Of a stretch of DNA of 64,000 nt, positions 34,417-43,920 are shown one piece after another; position 1 is the first letter of the stretch, and each line of letters starts with the position of its first letter. Below the pieces are notes generated by a model that was given only the letters and a program-made list of their open reading frames with translations, was not told where the DNA came from and searched no databases. The stretch is taken from NCBI RefSeq assembly GCF_000340885.1, contig NC_020291.1:2851001-2915000 (forward strand), written 5' to 3'. The stretch is from Clostridium saccharoperbutylacetonicum N1-4(HMT). GTDB lineage: Bacteria; Bacillota; Clostridia; Clostridiales; Clostridiaceae. The translations under genes and the position numbers were made by a program.

Positions 34417-35787
34417 ATGAACTTGGATTTAAATTTAGCAGAAATAATAAAAGCTGTAGAGGGAAAAGTTTTATACAATAATAATGAAGGAAACTTTAAT
34501 GTTATTTCTACAGACACAAGAAAAATTGAAAAAGATAATTTATTTATAGCATTAAAAGGCGAAAACTTTAATGGAAATGATTATGTAATTAAGGCTATTG
34601 AAAAAGGAGCATCTATAATTATAATAGATGAAGTTAAATTTCGAGAAGAAGAATTAAATAATCAAGGTACGATAATTAAAGTTAAGGATACAAAAACTGC
34701 TTTAGGAGATTTAGCAAGATTCTATAGAAAAAAACTTGGAATAAAAGTTGTTGGAATAACGGGTTCAACAGGTAAAACTTCCACTAAAGATTTAGTAGCT
34801 GCATTTTTGAGTGGAAAATATAAGGTGTTTAAAACACAAGGGAATTTTAATAATGAAATTGGTTTACCTCTCATGATTTTTCAGCTTTCAAAAGATTATG
34901 ATATAGCTGTACTTGAAATGGGAACTAGTAATTTTGGTGAAATAAACCGTTTAGCAAGTATTGCACTTCCTGATGTTGCAGCAATTACAAATATTGGAGT
35001 ATCACATATAGAATATTTGAAGACTAGGGAAAATATACTTAAAGAGAAGATGTGTATAACAGACTTTTTTGCTGAGCAAAATTCATTAATAGTAAATTGT
35101 GAAAATGATATGTTACAGACTTTAAATAAATGCGATAAATTTAATTTACAAAAAGTTGGATATGATGAAAAGTACGATATGTATGCTAAAAACATTGAAT
35201 TAACTGATAAAAGTACTTCTTTTGATGTAGTGACTATGGAAAAGGAAAGTCATAGATTCAATTTAAATATGATTGGAGAACATAATGTACTTAATGCACT
35301 TATAGGGATACAAATTGCAAGAGATTTTGGATTAACATTTGAGGAAATGGAAAAAGGATTAGAAAATTTTAATGCAACTTCTATGAGACTTGAGTTTATA
35401 CAAAAAAATAATTTCACAATAATTAATGACTCTTATAATGCCAGCCCTGATTCAATGAAAGCAGCAATTGAGGTTCTTAAAAATTCTTCTGGAACAAGAA
35501 AGTTGGCAGTACTGGGTACAATGGGGGAATTGGGTGATTATGCCAATAAAGCTCATACTGAAATTGGAAACTATGCAAAAGAAAAAGTTGATATTTTATT
35601 AACAACAGGAGAATTTAAGGATTGTTATAAGGCTGGTTTTGGAGATGCCACAATGGTCTTTGAAACAAAACAGGAACTTATGGAAAAATTAGTTGAGTTA
35701 ATAGAAGTAAATGATACTATTTTAATAAAGGCATCAAGAAGTGGAAAATTTGAGGAAATAATTAAGTATATAGAGAAAATGAAATAA
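34417..35787 (+). CDS. murF: UDP-MurNAc-tripeptide-D-Ala-D-Ala ligase MurF
   Basis: This encodes 456 aa from ATG 34417; TTG 34423, slightly better spaced from AAGGGGTGG, is an alternative. The Mur ligase pattern is complete: [20 protein letters not shown] in the N-domain, ATP loop [27 protein letters not shown] and [14 protein letters not shown]. It adds D-Ala-D-Ala to the UDP-MurNAc tripeptide, completing the Park nucleotide used by MraY next door. Confidence 0.96.
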   Translation: MNLDLNLAEIIKAVEGKVLYNNNEGNFNVISTDTRKIEKDNLFIALKGENFNGNDYVIKAIEKGASIIIIDEVKFREEELNNQGTIIKVKDTKTALGDLARFYRKKLGIKVVGITGSTGKTSTKDLVAAFLSGKYKVFKTQGNFNNEIGLPLMIFQLSKDYDIAVLEMGTSNFGEINRLASIALPDVAAITNIGVSHIEYLKTRENILKEKMCITDFFAEQNSLIVNCENDMLQTLNKCDKFNLQKVGYDEKYDMYAKNIELTDKSTSFDVVTMEKESHRFNLNMIGEHNVLNALIGIQIARDFGLTFEEMEKGLENFNATSMRLEFIQKNNFTIINDSYNASPDSMKAAIEVLKNSSGTRKLAVLGTMGELGDYANKAHTEIGNYAKEKVDILLTTGEFKDCYKAGFGDATMVFETKQELMEKLVELIEVNDTILIKASRSGKFEEIIKYIEKMK

Positions 35788-35833
35788 AACTAAGGAGGTG
35801 ACTTGCCTTAGGCAGCACAGGATGGGGGACACT

Positions 35834-36802
35834 ATGAACTTTATAATGAATTTAAAAATTTTAGCACCATTAATAATGGGATTTATATTTTCAATGATAC
35901 TTGGACCGATATTTATACCAGTACTTCACAAATTGAAGTTTGGTCAAAATATTAGAAAGGATGGACCTAAGAGCCATCAAAAAAAATCTGGAACTCCAAC
36001 AATGGGTGGTCTTATATTTTTTATTTCAACGGCTGCAACTATGTTAATTATGGGACAAAATCTAACAAGCAAGGAAATGATAATATTATATTCATTTCTA
36101 GCATTTGGATTTATTGGATTTTTAGATGATATATTAAAAATAATTCACAAAGATAACCTAGGATTAAGAGCAGCACAAAAGATGATATTATTAATTTTAT
36201 TTTCATTAGCTTTAGCATGGTATGGATATGTAAATGTTGGAGCTGATATATTATTCCCATTTTTAGGTCATAATATTAAATTCAATTTAGGAATATTATA
36301 TATACCATTTATAGTTATTTATTATGCAGCAGTAACAAATGCAGTTAATTTGACGGATGGGATTGATGGACTTGCAACATCAGTTACAATAATTGTATTA
36401 ACATATTTTGCTATTGTTGGATTTAGAACAGGAAATTATGAAGTGTCAGTTTTTGCATTAGCATTAATTGGAGCATTACTTGGATTCCTGAAATTTAATG
36501 CTTTTCCAGCAAAGATTTTTATGGGTGATACAGGTTCTCTAGCTCTAGGAGGGGTTATAGGGACTATGGCCTTAATGCTTAGAATGGAGTTGTTTGTTAT
36601 AATAGTTGGAGGAATTTATTTGATTGAAACATTATCTGTTATCATTCAAGTTACTTCTTTTAAATTAACTGGTAAGAGAGTATTTAAAATGTCTCCAATA
36701 CACCATCACTTTGAACAAGTTGGGTGGAGTGAAGTTAAAATAGTAACCGTATTTTCATGTATAACTACAATTTTATGTGTAATTGGTTTTATAGCGCTTT
36801 AG
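35834..36802 (+). CDS. mraY: Phospho-MurNAc-pentapeptide translocase MraY
   Basis: This encodes 322 aa. ATG 35834 follows GGGGG at 5 nt; the frame is open back to a GTG at 35798 but the family starts near [13 protein letters not shown]. About ten membrane helices are visible, with the catalytic motifs [21 protein letters not shown] and [10 protein letters not shown] and the C-terminal [14 protein letters not shown]. It makes lipid I at the membrane. A near-perfect SD (AAGGAGG, 35792-35798) sits oddly far upstream, in front of a two-codon TTG-CCT-TAG frame. Confidence 0.96.
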   Translation: MNFIMNLKILAPLIMGFIFSMILGPIFIPVLHKLKFGQNIRKDGPKSHQKKSGTPTMGGLIFFISTAATMLIMGQNLTSKEMIILYSFLAFGFIGFLDDILKIIHKDNLGLRAAQKMILLILFSLALAWYGYVNVGADILFPFLGHNIKFNLGILYIPFIVIYYAAVTNAVNLTDGIDGLATSVTIIVLTYFAIVGFRTGNYEVSVFALALIGALLGFLKFNAFPAKIFMGDTGSLALGGVIGTMALMLRMELFVIIVGGIYLIETLSVIIQVTSFKLTGKRVFKMSPIHHHFEQVGWSEVKIVTVFSCITTILCVIGFIAL

Positions 36803-36827
36803 TTAAGTAAGTTTGGAGGATTTATGT

Positions 36828-37964
36828 ATGAAGGTCATTAGGCCAAAAAGAAAAATTAAGATGGGTGAAATAGATTATGGTATATTTTATTCTGTGGCAT
36901 TACTGTTAACAATAGGAATAGTTATGGTATATTCAGCTAGTTCTTACTATGCAATGTATATAGACCATGATAGTATGGCTTATCTGAAAAAACAGCTTAT
37001 TTCAGCAGTTGTTGGAGTTATTGCAATGGCCGTTGCTATGAGTTTTGACTACCATAAAATAAAAAAATACACAGTACCAATAATGATAGGGTGTGTACCT
37101 TTGTTATTAGCTGTGTTCTTATTCGCTGATACTAAAGGAGCACAGAGATGGATTAAGATTGGTGGATTTAGTTTACAGCCTTCAGAAATTGCTAAATATG
37201 TTGTGGTAATTTTTTTAGCAATGAGCTTAGAACTCAAAGGTGAAGGTGTTAAAAAATTTACAACTGGAATAGTTCCATATTTAACAGTTTCAGGATTTTA
37301 TGCTGCATTGGTATTATCTCAGAAGAATTTAAGTATTGCATCAGTTATTATGATTGTTACCTTTATTGTGTTATTTGCTGCTGGCGGAAAATTAAAACAT
37401 TTATTTGGAATAGTAGCTCCAGTTTTAGTAGCAGCAGCAGCATTTTTTGCAATGTCTGCAGATTATAGAAGAGCTCGATTATTGAACTTTATAAATCCTT
37501 GGAATGATGCTGCCGGAAATGGATATCAATTAATACAATCCTTTTATGCACTTGGAGCTGGAGGTATAACGGGACTTGGTCTTGGCCAATCAAGACAAAA
37601 AACTTTATATATGCCAGAACCACATAATGATTTTATTTTCTCAATAATTGGTGAAGAACTAGGTCTTATTGGATGTATATGCATAATAACCTTATTCGTA
37701 ATATTTATTTGGAGAGGAATAAATGTAGCCATGAAAGCAAGGGATACGTATGGTACACTTCTTGCAGTAGGAATAACTTCAGTTATTGCGGTTCAATCAC
37801 TTATCAATATAGCAGTTGTAACTGGATCGATGCCTGTTACAGGCGTTCCTTTACCATTTATTAGTTATGGAGGTTCGGCTCTGGTGATCAATATGGCTGC
37901 AGTTGGAGTTCTTCTAAATATATCACGGCAAATTGAAGGAAAAGAAGAAATTAGAAAAGTATAA
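36828..37964 (+). CDS. ftsW: SEDS-family glycosyltransferase FtsW/SpoVE
   Basis: This encodes 378 aa. ATG 36828 lies 7 nt after TGGAGGA. The ten-helix SEDS pattern includes MVYSASSYYA, GAQRWIKIGGFSLQPSE, PHNDFIFSIIGEELGLIG and the C-terminal PVTGVPLPFISYGGS. It polymerises lipid II together with a class B PBP at the septum or forespore. It could serve division (FtsW) or the cortex (SpoVE); B. subtilis has spoVE in this position. No murD or murG separates it from mraY. Confidence 0.93.
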   Translation: MKVIRPKRKIKMGEIDYGIFYSVALLLTIGIVMVYSASSYYAMYIDHDSMAYLKKQLISAVVGVIAMAVAMSFDYHKIKKYTVPIMIGCVPLLLAVFLFADTKGAQRWIKIGGFSLQPSEIAKYVVVIFLAMSLELKGEGVKKFTTGIVPYLTVSGFYAALVLSQKNLSIASVIMIVTFIVLFAAGGKLKHLFGIVAPVLVAAAAFFAMSADYRRARLLNFINPWNDAAGNGYQLIQSFYALGAGGITGLGLGQSRQKTLYMPEPHNDFIFSIIGEELGLIGCICIITLFVIFIWRGINVAMKARDTYGTLLAVGITSVIAVQSLINIAVVTGSMPVTGVPLPFISYGGSALVINMAAVGVLLNISRQIEGKEEIRKV

Positions 37965-37970
37965 ATATGT

Positions 37971-38015
37971 ACAGAGTAAAGAATTAGATAATTAATTCTT
38001 TACCCTGTTTTTTTT
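37971..38015 (+). terminator. Terminator after ftsW
   Basis: ACAG-AGTAAAGAATTA pairs with TAATTCTTTAC-CCTGT, followed by T8. It separates the mra part from the ftsQ part. Confidence 0.88.
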
Positions 38016-38192
38016 GAGAATATGGAAATAGCATTTTAATTTAGATGAAATTCTTTAATTAACGTGGTATCATTATATAATAAATATAAATTTATATAGA
38101 TATTTATTATCGATTAATTGAAGAGAAATTTATTAATATACAGAATAAAAATTATATTATTATATAAAGGATATATAGAAATAGGGATGAGT

Positions 38193-38987
38193 ATGATTAA
38201 TTCAAAGAAAAGAAATTTACCTAAAACAAAGAAGTTACCTAAGACAAAGAAATTTATTATAAAATCACAAAAAAGAAAGTTAATAAAAAGAATAATATTA
38301 TCGACAATAATAATAACTATAGGTGTAGTAGTTTTTGCAACTAAGTCTGACTTTTTTTTAGTAAAAAAGGTAGCCATTTTAGGGAATCCTATTATGAGTG
38401 GTGAAGATGTTAAAGAAAAAACAGAAAATATTATTGGTCAGAATATATTTTTTATAAATAAAAACAATATTATAAATGAAGCGAAAAAAAATCCTTATGT
38501 TGAAAGTGTAGAAATTACTAAAACATATCCAAAACAAGTTAACATAAAGATAATGGAAAAACAAGGAGTATTTTATACAGAAAGTGATGGATATAAGTAT
38601 GTTTTAGATGGTCAAACTAACTTGCTTGAAAAGACCGATAATGTTGAAAATAGAAATTTGGTTAAGCTTCAGGGCGTTGAATTGAAAAAAGTAGAACTTG
38701 GAAATAAGACCTTGGACGATGCAAGGATTCTTAAAGTATTGGATGTCTTTTATCAAATAGTTAAGAAAAATCCAACAAATTATAATGTAGATACTATTGA
38801 TTTAAGTGATTTTATGAATATAAAAGTGTCTATTGGTGAAGTAGAAGGAAAATTAGGAAATGATGAAAATATACCAGATAAGATGAATAAGTTAATGCAT
38901 ATTATTCAAGATAAGGATATTGGAATAAAAAAGGGTTATGTAGATGTAGGTTTTAATGGAGCGCCCGTATATAAAAAAGAAAGGTAA
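38193..38987 (+). CDS. ftsQ: Cell division protein FtsQ/DivIB
   Basis: This encodes 264 aa. ATG 38193 has AGGGATG at workable distance; ATG 38187 and the long upstream frame are less likely. A basic cytoplasmic tail containing a tandem repeat LPKTKKLPKTKK precedes one membrane helix (ILSTIIITIGVVVFA) and a POTRA domain (VKKVAILGNPIMSGEDVKEK, then NPYVESVEITKTYPKQVNIK). It binds FtsL and FtsB/DivIC at the septum. DUF881 and sbp genes follow, as in other Firmicutes. Confidence 0.9.
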   Translation: MINSKKRNLPKTKKLPKTKKFIIKSQKRKLIKRIILSTIIITIGVVVFATKSDFFLVKKVAILGNPIMSGEDVKEKTENIIGQNIFFINKNNIINEAKKNPYVESVEITKTYPKQVNIKIMEKQGVFYTESDGYKYVLDGQTNLLEKTDNVENRNLVKLQGVELKKVELGNKTLDDARILKVLDVFYQIVKKNPTNYNVDTIDLSDFMNIKVSIGEVEGKLGNDENIPDKMNKLMHIIQDKDIGIKKGYVDVGFNGAPVYKKER

Positions 38988-38995
38988 GATAAGAA

Positions 38996-39724
38996 ATGAA
39001 AATATCTAAATCGCAAGTGTTTATAGCAATCGTTTGTGGACTACTAGGGTTTTTATTGGCATATCAATTCAAAGTCTTGTCAAATAAGAATATTGAGTCA
39101 AATATTAATAATTATAATAAAAGTGATATAATTTCAGAAATTGAGTCTTTAAAGAAGGAAAAGGAAGAATTAACTGCAACTAATTCTAAATTATCAGATG
39201 AGCTTAAGCAAATTGAAGAGACTGCGGCTAAGAATGGAGATTTGGGTAAGGATGTAAAAAATCAACTTGATGACGCAAGAATGCAGTTAGGAATAGTTGA
39301 CGTAAAAGGACCTGGAGTTGTACTAACAATAAGTCCTAAGAGTTCTATTTTTGGAGCAAATCAAAATGATGCTAGTGGAAATCTAGGAGAAGATGAGTTA
39401 GTTCATGTTGTAAATTTGCTTTGGTATTCTGGTGCAGAGGCTATATCAATAAATGATATTAGAGTAACTTCTCAAACAGGAATTAAAACAGCTGGGAATG
39501 GAATAGCTATAGGTTCATCAGGGAAGGTTTATCCAAAGGATAAGGTGGTAATAAAAGCAATTGGAGATAAAGCGAGACTTAATGTTGGAATTTCATTTCC
39601 TGGTTCTTTGGAATATGGTTCTCTTCCCAATTATAATAATGAAGTCAAAGCAAATGATGATATATTTATAGGAAAATCAACACAATCATTAAAAAATGAC
39701 TTTTTAAAATCAGTTAAAGAATAG
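38996..39724 (+). CDS. DUF881 membrane-anchored protein (YlxW/YlxX-like), copy 1
   Basis: This encodes 242 aa. One N-terminal helix (VFIAIVCGLLGFLLAYQF), a coiled coil of about 60 residues (EIESLKKEKEELTATNSKLS) and a DUF881 domain (VDVKGPGVVLTISPKSS, LVHVVNLLWYSGAEAISIND). It is extracytoplasmic and membrane tethered. The function is unknown; the family is tied to divIB-ftsZ loci. Start 9 bp after ftsQ; sbp follows 12 bp later. Confidence 0.9.
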   Translation: MKISKSQVFIAIVCGLLGFLLAYQFKVLSNKNIESNINNYNKSDIISEIESLKKEKEELTATNSKLSDELKQIEETAAKNGDLGKDVKNQLDDARMQLGIVDVKGPGVVLTISPKSSIFGANQNDASGNLGEDELVHVVNLLWYSGAEAISINDIRVTSQTGIKTAGNGIAIGSSGKVYPKDKVVIKAIGDKARLNVGISFPGSLEYGSLPNYNNEVKANDDIFIGKSTQSLKNDFLKSVKE

Positions 39725-39736
39725 GAGAGAGTTAAT

Positions 39737-40129
39737 TTGATAGCAATTATAGGTTTATTAATAGGAATTATACTTGGATTTGTATTAGATGTTAACATAT
39801 CAGATAAACTATCCCCATATATGTCAGTGGCAATACTTGCATGTTTAGACACTGTATTTGGTGCTATAAGAGGAAATCTGTCAAAAAACTTTCAGGCAGA
39901 TATCTTTATATCAGGTTTTTTTGGAAATGCATTACTGGCAGCAGGACTTGCATATCTTGGAGATAAGCTTGGGATTCCGATATATATGGCAGCGGTAATA
40001 GTATTTGGTGGAAGAATATTTGATAATTTTGCAATTATAAGAAGATTATTATTAGAGAATTTTAAAACTTGGAAAAAAAGTAAGGGTAAGAAAAATTTAA
40101 TAGAAAATGAAGAAAATGATGTGAAGTAA
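39737..40129 (+). CDS. sbp: Small basic protein Sbp (DUF1290)
   Basis: This encodes 130 aa from TTG 39737 behind AGGAGAGAG. Three to four hydrophobic helices are visible: IAIIGLLIGIILGFVLDVNI, YMSVAILACLDTVFGAIRGN and NALLAAGLAYLGDKLGI, the DUF1290 pattern. The charged basic tail KTWKKSKGKK gives the family its name. It lies between two DUF881 genes, the usual clostridial order. The role in the divisome is unknown. Confidence 0.92.
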   Translation: MIAIIGLLIGIILGFVLDVNISDKLSPYMSVAILACLDTVFGAIRGNLSKNFQADIFISGFFGNALLAAGLAYLGDKLGIPIYMAAVIVFGGRIFDNFAIIRRLLLENFKTWKKSKGKKNLIENEENDVK

Positions 40130-40141
40130 TGGGGTGATGTA

Positions 40142-40876
40142 ATGAAAAATGATAAAGGCTTTTTCTTTGTTTTCATTGCAACCATTATAATTGGGATATT
40201 AATATCTATGAATTATCATTTGAAAGGAAATCAATCTTTTACTCAGTTAAATTCAGCAGAATTCCAAAATGCTGTTGAAGAAAGAGCAACATTGTATAGG
40301 CAAATTGGAAATTTAAAAGAAGATAATGGTGAGAAGCGAGATAAAATAAGAAATTATGCACAGAATGATACTAAAAATGATAAAATTTTAGAGGATATGA
40401 AAGCTCAAATTAAAGATTATGGAATGTTTGTTGGTGCAAATAAAACTGAGGGACCTGGAATTATATTAAAAATAAATGATGGAATAACTAATGCACGTGA
40501 AGAAAATACAGATCAAATAAATAATAAGCTTTTCCATGATAATGATATGGCTTTGGTTTTAAATGAATTGAGAGTTGCAGGTGCACAAGCAATCAGCGTA
40601 AATAAACATAGAGTTGTTCCGTGGTCAGGAGTAATTTGTAGTTGGGCATTTTTGCAGTTTGAAGATGGAACTATGGAGTATGCACCCTTTAATATATATG
40701 CAATTGGTGATCCAGAAAAGTTGAAAGCAGCATTGCTTGAAGACGGAAGTCATGTAAAACAATTGATGTTTAGAAAGCTCTATGTAGACATTCAAGTAGT
40801 TGATAAAATTGTTATGCCACCTACAACAGCTAATATAAATGTTAACCATATGAAAGAAGAACAAAGTAAAAAGTAA
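40142..40876 (+). CDS. DUF881 membrane-anchored protein, copy 2
   Basis: This encodes 244 aa, with an N-terminal helix (GFFFVFIATIIIGILISMNY), a coiled coil (VEERATLYRQIGNLKEDNGE) and the DUF881 core (TEGPGIILKINDGITNA, DMALVLNELRVAGAQAISVN, GDPEKLKAALLEDG). It is a paralogue of the 38996 protein but clearly diverged. Start 12 bp after sbp. Confidence 0.9.
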   Translation: MKNDKGFFFVFIATIIIGILISMNYHLKGNQSFTQLNSAEFQNAVEERATLYRQIGNLKEDNGEKRDKIRNYAQNDTKNDKILEDMKAQIKDYGMFVGANKTEGPGIILKINDGITNAREENTDQINNKLFHDNDMALVLNELRVAGAQAISVNKHRVVPWSGVICSWAFLQFEDGTMEYAPFNIYAIGDPEKLKAALLEDGSHVKQLMFRKLYVDIQVVDKIVMPPTTANINVNHMKEEQSKK

Positions 40877-40962
40877 AATTAATTAAAATAATTGAAGGAA
40901 ATTATGAATTTGTATAGAATATAAACAAGTGAGGCAAAGAAAGGATATTTTGGTGTTACATT

Positions 40963-41643
40963 ATGGGTATTATTCAAAACATTGAAAAACTTAAAGCTAA
41001 AATTCCCGAAGAAGTATTGCTTTTAGCTGTTTCAAAGACAAAACCTTTGGAAGATTTAGAAGAAGCTTATAAAGCTGGAATAAGAGATTTTGGTGAAAAT
41101 AAAGTTCAAGAACTTACTACAAAATTTGAAAGCTTTCATGATGATGTAAGATGGCATCTTATAGGGCATCTTCAAACTAATAAAGTGAAGTATTTAGTTG
41201 ATAAGGTTTATTTAATACATTCCTTGGATAGTATTAATTTATTACATGAAATAGAAAAGAATTTCAAGAAAGCTAATAAAATTGCAAATACTTTAATTCA
41301 AATAAATATTGGAAGAGAAACAAGTAAAAGTGGAATTTTAGAAGAAGATTTAGAAAAATTTATTCTAGAAATTGAAAAATGTACAAATGTATCTGTTAAA
41401 GGTATAATGGTTATAATTCCGGTAGGAGATGAGGAAAGCAATAGAAGATATTTCAAAAAGACAAAGGAAATCTTTGATGGGCTTAAGAAAAATGAATATA
41501 AAAATATACAGATGAACATATTATCTATGGGAATGACTCATGATTATGTGACAGCAATCGAAGAAGGTTCTAACTTAGTTAGAATAGGTACAGGAATATT
41601 TGGAGAAAGAAATTATAATTTGGGAGGCGTAAATAATGAGTAA
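40963..41643 (+). CDS. yggS: YggS-family PLP homeostasis protein
   Basis: This encodes 226 aa. The alanine-racemase-like barrel carries the PLP lysine K25 in LLAVSKTKP, then [24 protein letters not shown], and [20 protein letters not shown] for phosphate binding. It buffers pyridoxal phosphate and has no known catalytic reaction. The ATG at 40963 lacks a clear SD at ideal distance. Its end overlaps sepF by 8 bp, the common Firmicutes/actinobacterial arrangement. Confidence 0.93.
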   Translation: MGIIQNIEKLKAKIPEEVLLLAVSKTKPLEDLEEAYKAGIRDFGENKVQELTTKFESFHDDVRWHLIGHLQTNKVKYLVDKVYLIHSLDSINLLHEIEKNFKKANKIANTLIQINIGRETSKSGILEEDLEKFILEIEKCTNVSVKGIMVIIPVGDEESNRRYFKKTKEIFDGLKKNEYKNIQMNILSMGMTHDYVTAIEEGSNLVRIGTGIFGERNYNLGGVNNE

Positions 41644-42088
41644 TGTTTTGTCAAAAGTAAAATCTTTATTAGGGTTTGAGGATTATGAAGAATATGAAGA
41701 TTTTGAAGAAGAAGAATTTGAAGATGCGTTAAAGGATGAAGATGAAATTGAACCAGTTATAACCAATAAAAAGAATAGTAAGGTTGTAAATATCCATACA
41801 TCATCAGCTACAAAGGTCACAATAACTAAACCTGTAGATTATGAAGAAGCTACTGAAATTTGTGAAGCTCTTAAAAATAGAAGAATAGTTTTAGTTAATA
41901 CTACAGTATTAGAACTTAAAATAGCACAAAGGTTATTAGATTTTATAAGTGGATCATGTTATGCTTTAGGCGGAGAACTACAACAAATTGAAAAGGGAGT
42001 ATATCTTCTTTCACCTTCAAATGTTGAAGTGACAAATGAATTAAAGAATGAATTAAGTTCAAAGGCGTTGTTTAACTGGTCAAAATAG
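41636..42088 (+). CDS. sepF: Cell division protein SepF
   Basis: This encodes 150 aa. An N-terminal amphipathic membrane-targeting helix ([14 protein letters not shown]) is followed by a very acidic linker ([20 protein letters not shown]) and a C-terminal SepF domain ([40 protein letters not shown]). It polymerises into arcs and tethers FtsZ to the membrane. It overlaps yggS and precedes yggT. Confidence 0.95.
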   Translation: MSNVLSKVKSLLGFEDYEEYEDFEEEEFEDALKDEDEIEPVITNKKNSKVVNIHTSSATKVTITKPVDYEEATEICEALKNRRIVLVNTTVLELKIAQRLLDFISGSCYALGGELQQIEKGVYLLSPSNVEVTNELKNELSSKALFNWSK

Positions 42089-42096
42089 GAGGCGGC

Positions 42097-42348
42097 ATGA
42101 TATATAGTATTTATGTAGTTCTTGACATATTATTAAGATTGTTAGAATTAGCTGTAATTGTAGATTTTATATCTTCGTGGATTCCACAAATCCAAGGAAA
42201 TAAAATTGTTAGAACTATTCGTGATTTTATTAGTCCTGTTTTAGAACCAATTAGAAGATTACAAGACAGATTAATTCCGGGCTTACCAATAGATTTTTCG
42301 CCTATGGTTGCATTGGGAATAATAGGAATATTTAGAGGGATGATATAA
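42097..42348 (+). CDS. YggT family membrane protein
   Basis: This encodes 83 aa after AGGAGG. Two hydrophobic helices (IYVVLDILLRLLELAVIVDF; FSPMVALGIIGIFRGMI) flank the conserved ISSWIPQIQGN and ISPVLEPIRRLQDRLIPGLP. It is an inner-membrane protein linked to division loci. Its function is not established. Confidence 0.92.
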   Translation: MIYSIYVVLDILLRLLELAVIVDFISSWIPQIQGNKIVRTIRDFISPVLEPIRRLQDRLIPGLPIDFSPMVALGIIGIFRGMI

Positions 42349-42356
42349 TAAAATTT

Positions 42357-43121
42357 ATGAAAAATAGAATACTAAAATATTTTACAGATGAGTATAAAGA
42401 TGAAGCTTTAAATTTATATGAAAAATATACATTATCAAAAGAAAAAAATATAACTGTATTTGGTAGAAGTTTTTATACACCTAATGTATGGAAATGGTTT
42501 GAAGAAAATTTGCAGAGTAACTACTTTAAAGTTGAGAGTAATGGGCTTTTTCAAGAAGCAGAAAGAAGAATGGTTTCTTTTAATAATTCGGATGAAAGTC
42601 CATTTCCTATGAAATTGTTAAAGATTGAAAATACTTCGAAGTTTACAAGCCTTACACACAGAGATTATTTAGGTGGAATTTTATCTCTTGGAATAGAAAG
42701 AAATAAAATTGGGGACCTTTTGGTATCCGAAAATGCTTGTTATTTACCAGTACATGAAGAGGTTGAGGAATTTATAATATTTAACTTAGAAAGAATTGCT
42801 AAAGTTAAATGTAATGTGAAAATAATTGATAATTTAGATTTTATACCTAAGTTTTCTTTTAAAGAAGAGTTAGTATTAGTTTCTTCTTTAAGAGCTGATG
42901 GAATTGTTTCCAAAATTACAAATGCATCAAGAACTAAGGCTCAAGGTATGATTGAACAAGGTCAAGTACTTCTAAATTATGCTAAAATTAAAGATAAAAG
43001 TCAAGAATTAAAGAGCGAAGATAGAATCACTATAAGAGGTTTTGGAAAATTTATTTTAGGTGATTGTGTTGGTAATAGTAAAAGTGGGAAAGTAAAACTT
43101 ATTATAAAAAAATATACATAA
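42357..43121 (+). CDS. ylmH: YlmH-type S4 RNA-binding protein
   Basis: This encodes 254 aa. Conserved YlmH blocks: TSLTHRDYLGGILSLGIERN in the middle and a C-terminal S4 domain (VSSLRADGIVSKITNASRTK, QVLLNYAKIKDKSQELKSED). In B. subtilis YlmH acts in ribosome-associated quality control, which is notable because rqcH lies 6.5 kb downstream here. The RBS is weak, suggesting coupling to yggT, 8 bp upstream. Confidence 0.93.
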   Translation: MKNRILKYFTDEYKDEALNLYEKYTLSKEKNITVFGRSFYTPNVWKWFEENLQSNYFKVESNGLFQEAERRMVSFNNSDESPFPMKLLKIENTSKFTSLTHRDYLGGILSLGIERNKIGDLLVSENACYLPVHEEVEEFIIFNLERIAKVKCNVKIIDNLDFIPKFSFKEELVLVSSLRADGIVSKITNASRTKAQGMIEQGQVLLNYAKIKDKSQELKSEDRITIRGFGKFILGDCVGNSKSGKVKLIIKKYT

Positions 43122-43135
43122 TTGAGGTGAACAGC

Positions 43136-43771
43136 ATGAAATTAACTCCTATGGACATAAATAATAAGGAATTTAAAAAAGGCTTAAGAGGCTATAATGC
43201 AGATGAAGTTGATGACTTTTTAGATCAAGTAGTAGAGAATTATGAAGAACTTTACAAGGAAAATGCAAACTTAAAAGAAAAGCTTGCAAACCTAAATGAA
43301 AAAATTGATCATTATTCAAAAATTGAAAGCACTATACAAAATACTTTATTACTTGCTCAAAACGCTGCTGAGCAGGCTAAAAATTCTGCTCAAAAGGAAG
43401 CAGAGTTATTACTTAAAAATGCAAATGAAACAGCACAAAAGGTTACTGATAAAGCTCATAATGATGTTGTACAAATCAATGATGAGTATGAAAAGGTTAA
43501 GCAGGAATTTATTAAATTTAGAGCAAAATATAGAAATTTCGTGAACACTCAATTACAAACTTTTGATGATTTAGAAAAAGAATTTATTAAAAATTATAAT
43601 GTGTCAGAGCCAATTGAAGAAGAAGAAGATATTCAAGAAGAAATAATTGAAAAAGAAATTAGCACAGCTAATGAGAGTTTAGATGTTACTGATAAAGAGG
43701 AAGAAATTAAGGAAAGTACTTCCTTAAGCGATGAATTAAATGAAATTAAAAGCTTTTTCGTTCAGGAATAA
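43136..43771 (+). CDS. divIVA: DivIVA-family protein
   Basis: This encodes 211 aa. ATG 43136 follows GAGGTGAACAGC; a GTG at 43127 lies inside the SD. The membrane-binding N-terminus MKLTPMDINNKEFKKGLRGY with the hallmark NADEVDDFLDQV is followed by long coiled coils (to about residue 150) and an acidic tail (EEEEDIQEEIIEKEIS). It marks curved membranes at poles and septa. It ends the division cluster. Confidence 0.95.
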   Translation: MKLTPMDINNKEFKKGLRGYNADEVDDFLDQVVENYEELYKENANLKEKLANLNEKIDHYSKIESTIQNTLLLAQNAAEQAKNSAQKEAELLLKNANETAQKVTDKAHNDVVQINDEYEKVKQEFIKFRAKYRNFVNTQLQTFDDLEKEFIKNYNVSEPIEEEEDIQEEIIEKEISTANESLDVTDKEEEIKESTSLSDELNEIKSFFVQE

Positions 43772-43816
43772 TTACATATTGAAATTGTCAATACTCAATG
43801 ATTAATGAATATTGAT
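43771..43816. repeat. 7-bp periodic repeat after divIVA
   Basis: ATTGTCAATACTCAATGATT and neighbours read as degenerate heptamers, as at five other intergenic sites. Confidence 0.45.
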
Positions 43817-43872
43817 TTAATTTGATAGTATTTATATTTTTAGCAATTATATTCGTAACATATATATATAAA

Positions 43873-43920
43873 ATAAGTAAGTTAGTTAATTAGAGAAATT
43901 TACTAACTTACTTATTTTTT
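43873..43920. terminator. Bidirectional terminator between divIVA and motB
   Basis: AAGTAAGTTAGT (43875-43886) pairs with ACTAACTTACTT (43902-43913) with T- and A-rich flanks. Confidence 0.85.

Noticed and set aside
35798..35833. GTG 35798 as the mraY start
   Set aside because: The GTG is part of the Shine-Dalgarno itself, and the extra residues [11 protein letters not shown] are not MraY-like.
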